NCBI GenBank assembly: GCA_964059195.1
Contig: CAXKWD010000001.1
Location: forward strand, 119,717,751 to 119,781,750
DNA from: Ectobius pallidus
Lineage: Eukaryota > Arthropoda > Insecta > Blattodea > Ectobiidae
Direction of reading: 5' to 3'
Length of the DNA: 64,000 bases
Position 1 is the first letter of the stretch. The number at the start of each line of letters is the position of its first letter. The translations under genes were made by a program, and so were the position numbers. The notes beneath the pieces are model-generated. The model saw only the letters and a list, made by a program, of their open reading frames with translations, ran no database searches and was not told the DNA's origin. Below, one piece after another: positions 11,161-23,300 of this stretch.

Positions 11161-11575
11161 CCCTTACGTGGCATTGGAAAATTTGATTCTAGCCAAAACA
11201 TCTTATTGGGACAGACTAATAAAAGAGACCATCGAAATTAAGTTTGAACCGGACAACCTGAACAGAGATGTGGGAATTAACATCGGCCCTATTTGGAATC
11301 AATGCCTCAGACAGGTGATTAACAGCAGGGAGAGGCTGGCCCATAAAAGGACTGATGGAGGGGTTACCGACACCTGATTGGTCGGATCTGCACAATCTGA
11401 ACTTGTATATATTCTACACCTGTACGACAACTTGGCACTTCAACGCCCTTGCAAATGGAGGCAGCGTGGGTCTTCGAAACGTCGGGAGAAATTCACTTCC
11501 ACACCTGGCTGACCACCCGAGAAACTTTCACCCAGATTATTCGTCAGGAAAACCTACGCTCTTACAGACAGGATA
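11161..11575 (+). pseudogene. Penelope-like element 3' coding fragment
   Basis: The frame from 11161 to 11377 includes TSYWDRLIKETIEIKFEPDN and LNRDVGINIGPIWNQCL. This matches the pattern (H/Y).DR.I(K/R)EAIEI....N.NRD.G....W seen near the end of Penelope-like element ORFs and related elements, just before the 3' UTR. The frame is broken after about 11377. The upstream side is cut by the TIR element ending at 11158. Family assignment is from motif memory only. Confidence 0.55.
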
Positions 11576-11645
11576 GTGTTAATCTATATTCTAATATGAG
11601 TATTTGCTAGTGAAACATAATACTAGTAGGCCTACATAAAAAAAT

Positions 11646-12363
11646 CCCTTTAGGCAAGCCTACAGGCTGAGGTAGATTTCAAAGTGCTTTTGGTTTAATT
11701 TATTGTCGCTGCGTAGCACTCTTCTTCTTTAGCCTTGGCATGACAAACCCGCAATAATAACTGCAAAAAAGAGGAAAGAGCACTTTTTAAAACATTCAAA
11801 TCTCGCCTTATATGACAACTATCAAGAAACTAGTTATTGATTTGTAGAGTACTCATCAAGAGCTTTTCAACGATACCCCACAAGACGTAGTTTAAAAAAT
11901 TTAGAATTTCCATCCCCCCACCCCACCTGTATCCCCAAAACCCCCGAATCGTTGGTGTCACTGTGAACTCCATAGGGAGTACTGTAATTTATTCAAACAA
12001 AGTTTCCCTCTATACTTCATAGGGGCCTAGATATAAATGTTTTAAAATTTCAACCCCCTCCCCCGACCACCCCCTTAAGCCAATTTTGCTCATTAACGAA
12101 CTTGTCTGAACTATTAGGCCTAGAAATAACATAATAAAATTTGGTTCAAATATCTTCAAAATTACGGCCGTTATAGTGTAAAGATATAAATATATATATA
12201 TATATAACTTATAATAATATATAAATATCACAAATTTTTTTTTTGAACAGGCGGTGGTTTCGTACTTAGGGAGGCATGAAATGTAAAGATATGAAAGAAT
12301 TTTTCGAAAGTCATGACATGGTATTGATTGCAATAGGTAGATTTTTCTTTGAAATCTACCTAA
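11646..12363 (+). repeat. 718-bp interspersed repeat, copy 1
   Basis: Matches 60934-61652 (719 bp, same strand) along its whole length, so both ends are defined. It starts TCCCTTTAGGCAAGCCTAC and ends in a hairpin, GGTAGATTT...AAATCTACC, closed by TAA. GAGGTAGATTTCAAAG near the 5' end is an inverted partner of the 3' hairpin. A (TA)n tract lies at 12188-12206. No coding. The TC start, 3' hairpin and CTAA end recall Helitrons, but the flanks do not fit A/T insertion in this copy. Confidence 0.75.
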
Positions 12364-12720
12364 AATTGCTCAATGTGAATATTTAAAAAGGAACGAAACA
12401 CAAAAAATTGATATTGCATTCTTCACTTCACTTTATTTGTCATCAACAACGATACAAAATGCATGAAATTTCATATTTCTGCACACAGTAGATCTCATTT
12501 TATATGGCAAAATGCAGCTCGAGTGATGAGGTCACATATTCCTTAGCTTTCTCTTCACACCAGCGACATGCTGGCCTTAAGATAATATACAAGTTCAACA
12601 TCCGACATCCCTTTTGTAAGATAATTTAACTTTAAAAACAAAGAGTAGAGCTAAATACCAATTTATTCACTTCTAATAATCCTGCTAATGTGGTGATAAT
12701 CAGGCTAGCATCAGATTTTA
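12364..12720. other. No gene seen
   Basis: AT-rich DNA between the 718-bp repeat and the P2X7-C-like remnant. Confidence 0.4.
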
Positions 12721-13051
12721 AAACAAGTGAACAGGACATTCACCCTTATCAATTTGAACTGGAAAACAGCCGATTTTGAAGGATTACATCAATATGACAG
12801 TGATGCTGATACAGCCAGTGTAAAGATAAAAAATTGTGCTGGTTCTATGAATTGGTGTAAGTACAATGATTGTGTCGTCATGAATAATGATGAGGAAAGC
12901 ATATGCTGTTGTGAATATGAAAACGTAAAATTGATGAAAGGTGAATTTTTGTGTGTAACAAAACATCCAAAGACATGATATATAAGCTTCCATGAACCAC
13001 AGATTATTGTCTCTGTTGGACATTACATGAGAATATTATAGGAGAAAAATT

Positions 13052-13126
13052 CCTCCGACACTGGGACTTGAACCCAGGACCTTTGGCTATTCGCGCCAAT
13101 GCTCTACCAACTGAGCTAAGCTGGAG
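13052..13126 (-). tRNA. tRNA-like unit 1 of composite
   Basis: A full cloverleaf: acceptor CTCC(A)GC against GTCGGAG, D arm TAGCTCAGTTGGTAGAGC, anticodon stem TTGGC/GCCAA with loop GCGAATA, T arm CTGGG-TTCAAGT-CCCAG. Apparent anticodon GAA with C at position 33. A and B boxes intact. Read as tRNA-derived repeat and not a translated-code tRNA. Confidence 0.5.
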
Positions 13127-13366
13127 TTCAATTCACAGCGCCAGATGGAACCTCTCTCCCATGACCGATTTGCCCTAATGGTCTACCTCACAGACAGACA
13201 AGTTATGTCATATGCAGTACTGTGAGGCACACTAATTAGTGATTTTTGTGACCAGGCTCCCACTGTTATTGTACAGCCAACATTCAAGATAGATATATAA
13301 GCTTCCATGAACCACAGATTATTGTCTCTGTTGGACATTACATGAGAATATTATAGGAGAAAAATT

Positions 13367-13441
13367 CCTCCGACACTGGGACTTGAACCCAGGACCTTTG
13401 GCTATTCGCGCCAATGCTCTACCAACTGAGCTAAGCCGGAG
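13367..13441 (-). tRNA. tRNA-like unit 2 of composite
   Basis: Same sequence as unit 1 with the acceptor CTCCGGC, which pairs better with GTCGGAG (one wobble). Loop GCGAATA, C33. Tandem with unit 1 at a spacing of 315 bp. Confidence 0.5.
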
Positions 13442-13757
13442 TTCAATTCACAGCGCCAGATGGAACCTCTCTCCCATGACCGATTTGCCCTAATGGTCTA
13501 CCTCACAGACAGACATGTTATGTCATATGCAGTACTGTGAGGCACACTAATTAGTGATTAATGTAATGTCCAACAGAGACAATAATCTGTGGTTCATGGA
13601 ATGTTGGCTGTACAATAACAGTGGGAGCCCGGTCACAAAAATCACTAATTAGTGTGCCTCACAGTACTGCATATGACATAACTTGTCTGTCTGTGAGGTA
13701 GACCATTAGGGCAAATCGGTCATGGGAGAGAGGTTCCATCTGGCGCTGTAAATTGAA

Positions 13758-13832
13758 CTCCGGCTTAGCTCAGTTGGTAGAGCATTGACGCGAATAGCCA
13801 AAGGTCCTGGGTTCAAGTCCCAGTGTCGGAGG
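13758..13832 (+). tRNA. tRNA-like unit 3 of composite
   Basis: The inverted copy of units 1 and 2. The anticodon stem has one change (TTGAC against GCCAA), so it has drifted slightly. Loop GCGAATA. Confidence 0.5.
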
Positions 13833-14071
13833 AATTTTTCTCCTATAATATTCTCATGTAATGTCCAACAGAGACAATAAATTGTGGTTCATGGAAGCTT
13901 ATATATCTATCTTGAATGTTGGCTGTACAATAACAGTGGGAGCCCGTCACAAAAATCACTAATTAGTGTGCCTCACAGTACTGCATATGACATAACTTGT
14001 CTGTCTGTGAGGTAGACCATTAGGGCAAATCGGTCATGGGAGAGAGGTTCCATCTGGCGCTGTGAATTGAA

Positions 14072-14146
14072 CTCCGGCTTAGCTCAGTTGGTAGAGCATT
14101 GGCGTGAATAGCCAAAGATCCTGGGTTCAAGTCCCAGTGTCGGAGG
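14072..14146 (+). tRNA. tRNA-like unit 4 of composite
   Basis: Same as unit 3 with an intact stem and loop GTGAATA, so this unit alone has the canonical U33 before anticodon GAA (Phe). The D arm resembles that of tRNA-Phe; the T arm does not clearly. Whether the parent was tRNA-Phe is open. Confidence 0.5.
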
Positions 14147-14239
14147 AATTTTTCTCCTATAATACTCATCCAAAGACATGGTTTTTAACCACTTTTCACA
14201 GCAACTTTCCACACCAAATGTTCCAGTACGAGATCAGTG

Positions 14240-15300
14240 TAAAAAACATTTACCGACATTGAATGAGTAGCACTAAATGATACTTTTGTTCCCGAATTAA
14301 TAAAGCAAGATATAATAAATACAACGTAGGGAAGTGTTAATAAAAGCTGTTAAAGATGATATGGCATCAGAAGTGATATGTCATTGCATAAAAAATGTTA
14401 CAGACTAATCATGTACTAGTTCTTTTTAAGATGGCAAGAACGTTTTTGATATACAAGAAAGACAGTGATGAAGATATATGCAATTTTTATGATATGAAGT
14501 GACAATACAAAATATAAAATATATACTGTACAGGTAGGGGAAAAAAAAGCAGACCGACTAAAATATCTAAGTTGCCGATATGAGCCACTGCAGGGACTGG
14601 CTGACTGAAAGGGTCTATTACCATTTTTCACAATCATACCTGTGGACAATGACTTCTAATTTTAAAGTGTTCTTGATTTATATAATTGTTAAAGCTTCAA
14701 TATTACTTATTTATTTATTTATTTATTATTTTTTTATTTTTTATTTTTAAATTTTTTTTTGTGTATACATATATCCATTGTTGTTGGTACTCTTTGTCAT
14801 CGGCAACCTGTGGGTGTTGCAGGAAGAAATAAAATATATATTGAAGGATTTTTCAATAACTTCAAGGGAGATATCCATTTCTTTATAAATAGATCATAAT
14901 TCATTCTTTTCCAACAATGTTTCTGATACTTTAAACTGTTTTCATCAGTAATTTGTTTCTAAACAAATTGTTGCCAATCAAAAGACCCAGAATTCTGCTA
15001 TAATACAAAATTACTAAAAAGCTTTTCTACTCTCAAGCAGAATACAATTATTTTTGTTTTAAAATTTATGATTTAAAATAACATAAAAGTTTTATGATGT
15101 TCGACCGATATAAAGAACTTAACAGAATTACATCCTAAATACAAGGAACTATTACTGTACTCAACCCTAATACGAATCATATAATGGGCTTACATCAGGT
15201 AATTTCAAAGATAAGGATCTGCAAGAATAAAAATAGGCATTTTGCCTAACATCCATCTCTACTAATAACATGCCAGCTCACATTAATTGAAAACCTGTTC
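14240..15300. other. Intergenic DNA with a MITE end and simple repeats
   Basis: No gene seen. From 14531, after TA at 14529-14530, comes CAGGTAGGGGAAAAAAAAGC and the arm continuing to about 14595; this is one end of the MITE found whole at 57078-57243, and its right end is missing. (TTTA)n and poly-T tracts lie at 14700-14762. Confidence 0.55.
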
Positions 15301-17170
15301 CCACTCAGTACATAGTAGTAGTAGTAATAGTATTCAACAGTATTTGCCACCATTCGCTTGTGGGCTTCCCAATAATATTCAGCGATCTGGAATGGTGTCC
15401 CAACTGTCTTATGAAGGTCTGTGCAGATCATCAAGTGTTCCTCGTTCATTACTGTATTTGTGTTCTTGCATACTATGCAGTGTGGAGAGTCCAGTAGCTT
15501 AATTCTGTGTAGATGTGCTGCCAGGCAATTATGACCAGTCTCAACTGCGGTTGATCAGGGACTGTTAGGTATTGTATTTGGTTCTAGTAATGTCTTCCAT
15601 ACCTTGGTTGAACAGTGGATTTTATTTTGTTGAGTTATATGGGATTTTATTTTCATTTTTGTTTAGAGTTGTACTGATTTGTAAGATAAACAATTTATCT
15701 TACTTTGTTGGATAAGTGTACCTTTTTTTGCAAGCATATCAGCCTTCTCATTTCCTTCCAGACCACAATGTGCTGGAATCCATTGTAGAACAACATTTTT
15801 CTTTATTTTTTTTAGCACTTTGATTCAATTTTTGGCTTCTGTTATTCTATGGTCTAAGTTCTGATTGTGTGTTAGTGTCATTTTGGCTGAGCTGGAATCA
15901 GAAAGTATTACAGTATTTTGGAAAGAATTGATATGAAGAAATAATAGTTGTAGAGCTGTAAGTATTGCTTTTAGTTCGCCGTCATAATGTGTTGTATATT
16001 TCCCAAGTGATATGTAAAATGAGAAGAGTTTACTCGTTATTCCTGCTCCTGCTGCTGCTTCTCTATTCATTAGCGACCCGTCTGTATAGACATGAAGCCA
16101 CATTTGTTCTGGGTACCTAATGTTGATTGTTTCTAGTGCTAATTGTTTCATTTTTATTGGGTTTGTGGTTTTTTTTATTAATTTCTTCTGTCAGATGTAA
16201 TGAATAATTGACGCTGTCAAATTTGAGAGGGGATTTTGTAGATACAAGTTTTTGTACCATCTGTGGTATTTCATATTTTTCTTTCAACTGTAATATTGTT
16301 TGGATGAATCCTGTTTTTAGATTTCTATTTTGGTTTATGTAGTTATTCCAGTAATTCTGATAGGGAAGTCTTAATTTTTCATATAACAATATGCCTTTTT
16401 CTTCAATATCAGACCACATTGGTTGGTTGTTAGTTAAAATTTGCATTGCCAGTATGGGTGTTGTTTTAACACCGCCAGTAATTGTGTATCTGACCTTACA
16501 AAGGGGCTAACCGCCAAATTTAAAAATGATATTTTACTATACAATGGTGGTACATGGCATCCTGCATTGCCCTACAAAAGCCCTAAGTGAAATTCATAAT
16601 AGTGTGGTTGCAAAGTTGCTCGAGAGAGAGAGCACCGCAGGTAAGGACCAATGCTATTTCTTTACAAGGATTGTTGATTATCTCAGAAACTTAATTTTGG
16701 CACTTAGCCCCTTTGTAAGGTCAGGTACACAGTTATTCTTAAAGCTTGGTTTTGAACTTTTTCCAATTTGTTCACGTGATTGGGGGATGTAACAAATATT
16801 TCAGATCCATATTGTAAAACTGGTTTTGTATAAAATTTGTATGTCTGGTTTAAAGTTGATCATGAGCAACCCCATTTAGTGGCAGTAAGCCTCTTTAAAA
16901 GTTTTGGTCGTCTTTTGTTGATTCTGAGGTTTTTTCATTATGGGTTTTCCAAGTTAATTTTTTGTCCAGATAAATTCTTAAATATTTAGCTTCATTTGTT
17001 TCTTGTATGGGTGTGTTTTTCAATGAAATCTGAATCTGTGGGTCTTTGTGTTTTAAGGTAAACACCTGGAAATATGATTTTGCTGGGTTTATGGTCATTA
17101 AATTTTTTTCACACCATTTTGACAGATTGTTTAATGCTTTGTTCATTTCTTTTGATAATTTTGATTCATC
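15246..17170 (-). mobile_element. RNase H-bearing non-LTR retrotransposon, 5'-truncated
   Basis: Read on the - strand: the region after the reverse transcriptase active site (17146-16895, WCEKNLMTINPAKS), a linker (16446-16117), an RNase H domain (16110-15825, VYTDGS, DGELKA, LSDSSSA), and a C-terminal tail (15449-15246, HLMICTDL... YYWEAHKRM). A (TAC)n tail at about 15312-15330 marks the 3' end. The order is that of I/Jockey-group elements with RNase H. The catalytic reverse transcriptase is missing, so the copy is dead. It is interrupted by a MITE at 16489-16725. A related shorter copy is at 28868-29880. Confidence 0.78.
16489..16725. mobile_element. 237-bp MITE inside the retrotransposon
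   Basis: Inverted ends share CTGACCTTACAAAGGGGCTA, with one mismatch at the first base; TA flanks both sides (16487-16488, 16726-16727). It splits the retrotransposon coding region and is therefore younger than it. No coding capacity. Confidence 0.8.
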
Positions 17171-17310
17171 TTTACATTTACTCAGTACATAAAGTTCACA
17201 TTTTACAAAAGAATTGAGAACAACTTACAGGATACATTGATATATCCTTGATATATCCTTCCAATTTTTGTGTAAAGATTGTTTACTTATGTATTACATT
17301 TTCTTTTCAG

Positions 17311-17399
17311 GCAAGCAGAACTAAAGAAAGAAAGTGGAAACCAACTGTATAAGATAAAGAAATACCAACAGGCACTTCCATTTTACACAGAAGCCATTC
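17311..17399 (+). CDS. DNAJC7: DNAJC7 exon 2
   Basis: Acceptor TTCTTTTCAG, donor GTAAGT. Begins with the last base of a split codon and reads [20 protein letters not shown], the first TPR helix pair. Ends in phase 1. Confidence 0.93.
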
Positions 17400-20300
17400 G
17401 TAAGTATTTCCATAAATTCATAACTATTTCTATTTAGTAAGTTTTGGCAGAATAATTTAACAGTGTAAAGAGTTGTGCAGTAGAATCATAGAGTTTTTCT
17501 ATGTCACTATTACCAGTGCTCGGGCTTGAACATAATGCTTTTTCATAACTTTTTTTTAGAACTCAGAAATGTATATACAGTCAACTCCTGATTATCTGGG
17601 ATAATGGGTGGTTGCCACCTCACGGATAAACACGGTTAAAACAAAATTATGCCTAAACATACCGTAATTGAAAAATTATTTAAAACTCTACATAGGCCTA
17701 TGTGGAAACGTCTTGCAGTGCCAAAATCATTCACCATCAGAGGTCACAAACTGTTTCAGCACAACAATAAAACACTAAGACTACTCTATTAACAGTTTGG
17801 TTTTGGAACTTTGAAGGAATTTTTACACTTTGCTGAAATAGTTTGTTAACACTTTTTGTTTTTTGGCCGCATTTTCCTTCTTGAGAATATCGGAACAGAG
17901 CCTGCGTAACATCAACTTATCACTAAGTGAACTAAGTGAATATTTTTTTTATGTTTTTTTTTAAGGAATAGCTCAACGGTTAATCCGCAAACCGGTTGAT
18001 CCGCACCCGGATAATCGGGATTTGACTGTAGTTAGTTTTTCACAACGAACAGAAATTCCAGTTTGGAGTAGTTTCAAGTTCTGTCACAAAAGTTGTTTAA
18101 CAAACCTCATTGCAACAGTGGGACATCCAGATAAAATTCTTTATGTCTTATAAGGGATAAATAAATAGGATAAACAGGATAAATCATATATTAAGAGAAC
18201 TTGAGATATTTACTCCACTTCTGAATGATTCAAAATAAAAAAAAAGCCTGCTCAAGACAGGCTTTTGCATTGAGGTACTGGCATCTCAGTATGATAATTT
18301 TGAAACAGCTGATAATGTATAATAATTAGAGCAACCCACATTATGCTTTATTTTTTTGACAATTATGCTTTATATTTTTCGAAATTATGCTTTATTATGC
18401 TTTATTTTTTTTAACATAAATAATACACCAATAAACTTAAGACAAATACTGTTTATGTATATCATACCATCAAACTGTAGATGTAGATGTCTAATGTTAC
18501 TTTGCAGGCTACCTTAGTGCCTTAATACGTTAACATTTTATAAGAACAAACTGTAGGGTCTAAGCAAGCTAGTAATGAAATGAATGAAAATTTAGTCATC
18601 CTTGTCACTGTCACTGACATTTGCACTCTCCTGATGAACACCACCCTCCTGATATTGATTTTGATTAATTGCCAGTTGTAGGTGAGAATGCAGATTTTCT
18701 TCTGTCAGACATGAGCGTTTAGAGTTCAAAATCCAATTGAGAGTAGAAAAGCTTCTCTCAACTGAAGCAGATGATGGAGGAACCATAACTGCCTTCATTG
18801 CCAGCTTACTTAGGATAGGCATCTTGGTGGAATGTTTCTGCCAGAAGGATAAGGCAGAAGTTGAAGACAAATTTTGTCCATGTACCATTGCTGCATATGT
18901 TTATATTTCTTCCACTGGAACATCAATGCCAGAGAAACGTTTCAGTTCACCCGAAGTAAAAATGGAAGAAATCTTCTCAGGAAAAGCTATTGTTGGATCT
19001 AAATTCTGAACTTCCTTCCAGAAATTTAGAGCAGGATGACGTTCATTCATATATCCTGCCAATTTTTTACAAGTTGCACCTGAACTTTGAACCATCTGAA
19101 GAATTAATGATAGAAGAAGCCAGACCTGTGTTGCATCTTGATTGTCTGATTCCAGAACCTGTATTTGATTGCAGAGTCCATCAAAAACTTTAGCTATAGC
19201 TCTGAGTTGAAGCACTAGTTCCTTATTTTCAACCAGTCGTTTTAAGTTTGTTACTGCAGCACTGCCTTCACCATCTTCCAAGTCAATCCACTGTTTTACT
19301 GCATTCAAATTCATGCAATGATATTTTTCTGCCTTCAGCCATGTCCCCCAGTGTGTTATTAAAGGAACTTGAGGTAAAACAAATGTTCCTGCTTCTTTTA
19401 GGCAGTCCAGCAATCTCTCCCTTCTGGCTGGAGTTTTCGCTAAAGCAGTCTTAACAGCTGCAATGAATTCATCAGCAATTTTTAACGAAAACCTAATCTC
19501 TTCAGCACACAGATGTAATATGTGAGCCCAACATGTAGAATGTAAAAGCTGAGGTGCAACTCCAACCAGTCGCCTGCCAGCAAAAAGCATATATGGTGCA
19601 CTGTCTGATATTAGAACAACAAAATTGCTTCTGTGAACACCAATAAGGTCTAATGTATCAAGTATTAAATTTTCTATAACATCGGCATTGCAGTGTTCAA
19701 CAATTTTAGTTTTCACAAGTCGGGGTTTTTCATTCACAACACCCAGTGGAGCAACAAGAATATTCACCACCTTACGGTTCTTTATAGCTGTTGTTTCATC
19801 AACCACTAGATAGACAGAATTTCCCTCAAATTTTGACTTAGTTTCTTGTAAGTCGTCTTCAGCACACTTTGTAAGATACCTTCTTAGAGTGGTTTCACTA
19901 GGAACTGGCTGCATACATGTAGCTGTTGCAATCCACTGGCAAAAACGTTGATTACGAAAAACATGCAATGGAATACCAGAAGTGAATGCTGCCACCATTT
20001 CTTTCATATTATCGTTTGATTTCTCCTTACGCTGCCATACTTGAGGTAACGCACTGTTGCGTATACTGCTAGGACCACCTGAAGTTGAACCTTGTCCATC
20101 ACTCTGTTTCCGAGATCTATGCTTAAAACTTTCCACATGTTTCTGCACAATGGATTTCTTTTCAAAATTAATGCACTCTGAACAAAAGGAACACAACAGT
20201 TTCCCCTTTTCAGCCACAAAATTGTCTGTAGGAAACTCGCGAACCCTTTGTATCGCAGTTACATAAGTTTTCGGCATGCTGGTATTAAATAGATGTGAAC

Positions 20301-23300
20301 CCCTCTGATTCAGAGTGTGCACTGACCATAAAACTGTTAACTTGAACTCAATAATGGTTATTTTAATTGTTGTCCTGTTCCTTACAGAACTACAGTTATA
20401 TTTTTACTTCTTAAGTTTGAAATTTCCATTGTTGAGAAACTAGCTTCTCATTGTTGATTGCTTTTATAGTGCAAAGAAGCAGGCAGTTTATTTGCCAAGA
20501 ATTGTGCTCTATTTTAAATATTATGCTTTTATGCTTTATTTTTAAAAATTACGCTTTATTGTGCTTTTAAAATTAGTTCCATCCAAATCCTTAGACTGCC
20601 AAATTTATATTCCGGGTAGCAACCACATGTCTAAAGTCCTGTTATGCTTTTTATGCTTATTATGCTTTTGGGTTGCTCTAATAATAATGAAAATAAGCGA
20701 CGTATTTTCACTATATATGCTATGTATATATTTTACTCTATTTTCACTGTGTAATAATGAAAGTTAATTTTTAGTCTTTTTAAATTTTGTATATAAGTCA
20801 GCTGAAATTTTTTTTTAAACATATTTGTCCATTTTTAAGGAAGAGTAACTCAAGTTTTTCCCAGGTCCCTACTTATGCATAGTTTAAATGACTGTAATGC
20901 AGCAGATTGTGTGTTAATCTAATGTAAACCTCACTGAAGATAATTTAAAATTTTGTTTGTTTTGGTATTAAGGTGTAATATTCTTTACAAAATGGAATTG
21001 ACTGACTACTCGATGTTAGAATTGTCAAGTTCTATCATGAGGCACTGCTGTGATTTTTTTTACTAGTTATAAGAGTTCAACATTGGTAAAATAACCTAAT
21101 TTTTGGACCTAACTTCGAACCAAGTGTTAGGTGCCTTAGGCCTATCTTAAATGCTTGTTTTTACAAGAATTAAGGAAGCAAAAAGTGTACAGAGAGCAAA
21201 CGGAGGCTCAAGAACATGATTATCACAATTTATTTAGATTCAGAAAGGAAAATATGGAGAGGCATACTTCACATTTCTTGGATGAAAATTTGAAACACAT
21301 GGCATACAGGCAGAAAATATAATTTTTTTCATTTTTAAGTGATCCAGGCTATCAGAGTCAGAATTCATAGCAGCACTTAATCATGATTGAACAATTTTTA
21401 ACAAATTCACAGTTTTCTTTTGTTGTTTTTATTTAATCAGCATTGGCCATCTTATGTAGTATTGAGGTTGTATATTTTATTTTGTTTTATTTTAAACTAG
21501 CAGGTGTCTGTGACTTCGACCACATTTATTAAAGTAATCACTAGATTTTTTAATACCGGTAATACACTTAATAGGAAAAAAATTTAAAATACATTTATTA
21601 AAACTTACACTATTTTTAAATGAGTTGCATTAAATATCTAATTTCATTAATAATTGTATTGTTAGATGTAGTAAATAAATAATTAAAACTACTAAATTAA
21701 TCATGTGCTGCCATGTGGACATACAGATTTAAAGTGAAATGATTAAAACGAAGCATAGAATTATGAACCTTATGCTTAAATACAAATCATTCATAAACAT
21801 TAATCATTTTTAAAACATCCAGCTTCTGGGTGCATTCTACGATTAGAGTGCACCATTCGGAAAGAAATGACCTCAGATTCGAGTTCCAGGCTCCCCCCCC
21901 CCCCCCCTCATAGTGAGTTTCGTCCAAATCGAACAATGTTTCCCATTCAGACCTACATTCATGATCTCTCTTCTGTCCACCTATGTTAAAAATTTCAGAG
22001 ATCTTCATGCTGTAATGTTATAAACAAATAAATCAAGTAGAGTGGACTAACAAAATCAAAGCAATTGACATCTCCATGCATTATGTTGAAAAAAATCTAT
22101 TTCCACGATGCTTTTCTTCCCCAGTTGCTATGGCAGAAGAGAAAGAGTATTTATTAATTTTACAATTGAAAAGTTGCCTATTACTAAAATCTGTTGCTGA
22201 AATAGTGGGAAAAATGTTTTCTAACAGTTTTTGGGGAGGGAGCATAATAATTTGCGAAACTTGAAAATCCGGCTTCAAGGTGAATTCAGATATTGTCCCC
22301 TTAGAATGAAAACCACGTATCTCAAAACTGAAGCAAGAGTACTGTTAATTTATTATTAGATAGAAAAACATGTATCTCAACTATTTTCCAGCCAATATTA
22401 CAAGGATAACATGTGTGCTGTCCTCTAGAGAGGAAAAACGAAACCTAGTGTATCGCTAGGAAGCGTTATTAAGTGACAAAGCCACGTATGTGTTTTATGA
22501 GATACGTGGTTTTCATTCTAAGGGGACGATATCCTTTAATCCATCTATGTAACAAATTTAAGATCTCTGCGTGCCATAGATTTGGCTGGGTATCACACTC
22601 AGACAAACAAACAGACAGAAACACAAACACTTCCTCTTATTATATATAGATATCATGGCCTACATTAAGTAATCATGGGCGGCCCACTACATATAGTTTG
22701 CAATAGCTAATCTAATATTGTTCATGCAGTATTACCTTATAACTACTAGTATAAGGTTATTTGCCCAAATTAAGTAATAGCTGGTACTTGTAATTAACTA
22801 CTGAAAGTAATTACTAGCACTAGTATTTATTACTAGTAGTAACTACTTGATTTGTATTAACTCCACCCACTGTAATTAAGTATCCATTAGAAACTTTCTG
22901 ACTACAAATACTCATAAGCCTGACAGATTGACTTAACTTCGCAAAGCTGTGCTATTTTTATTTAGACTAATGCTGAATTATTAATTCTAGTTGTGACTAC
23001 ATTATGTTAGTAATATGTGTCTAATTAGCTTAGCGATTGTCTTATTTGTTTAATTTTAGTATCCTCTTGTGCATTTTTTTTGTACATTTTTAGATAATTT
23101 TATAACACAAAAATGAACAACAGTTAAATGTTATCAAAACAATGATAAAAATACGAACGCAAACATTACAGAAAGATAACTGATATAATTCCATGCACAT
23201 CAGTATAAATGTGAAGTAGGCCTATTATTGATGACTTAACAGGTATTAAAATAATTAAATACAAAACTGGTTTGGTTACGGTTATTTCATTTTGCTTTCA

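Larger units (their letters stand above)
12978..14166. mobile_element. Palindromic composite of four tRNA-like units with 14-bp target duplication
   Basis: Flanked by exact copies of CATCCAAAGACATG (12964-12977, 14167-14180). Inside are two - units, then a spare 3' tail, then two + units, each about 310 bp with a tRNA-like sequence in the middle. Neighbouring same-strand units join through the same junction (CTTGAATGTTGGC next to ATAGATATATAAGC). Left and right halves can pair over most of their length. A 14-bp duplication fits target-primed (LINE-type) integration of the whole block. Confidence 0.8.
12727..14239 (+). pseudogene. P2X7 C-terminal-like cysteine-rich domain, split by an insertion
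   Basis: The frame 12727-12975 contains WCKYNDCVVMNNDEESICCC and then EFLCVTKHPKT. Spaced Cys residues with ES(I/V)CC and C.T.HP are the signature of the P2X7-C domain, which is widespread in animals and often sits in repetitive gene copies. The frame resumes at 14181 and runs to a stop at about 14277. Between lies the tRNA-like composite, which creates a TGA at the junction. An IHPYQFE string just upstream is in another frame, so the copy was already decaying. It is probably a mobile or pseudogene copy and not an exon of a host gene. Confidence 0.55.

Noticed and set aside
6271..14146. Genuine tRNA-Asn or tRNA-Phe genes
   Set aside because: Cloverleafs form, but most have C at position 33, they lie in dispersed inverted repeats, and anticodon stems have started to decay. 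Annotated as tRNA-like only.
13052..14146. CRISPR-like array of regularly spaced repeats
   Set aside because: Units are about 310 bp, carry tRNA-like sequences and are inverted halfway; the DNA is eukaryotic.
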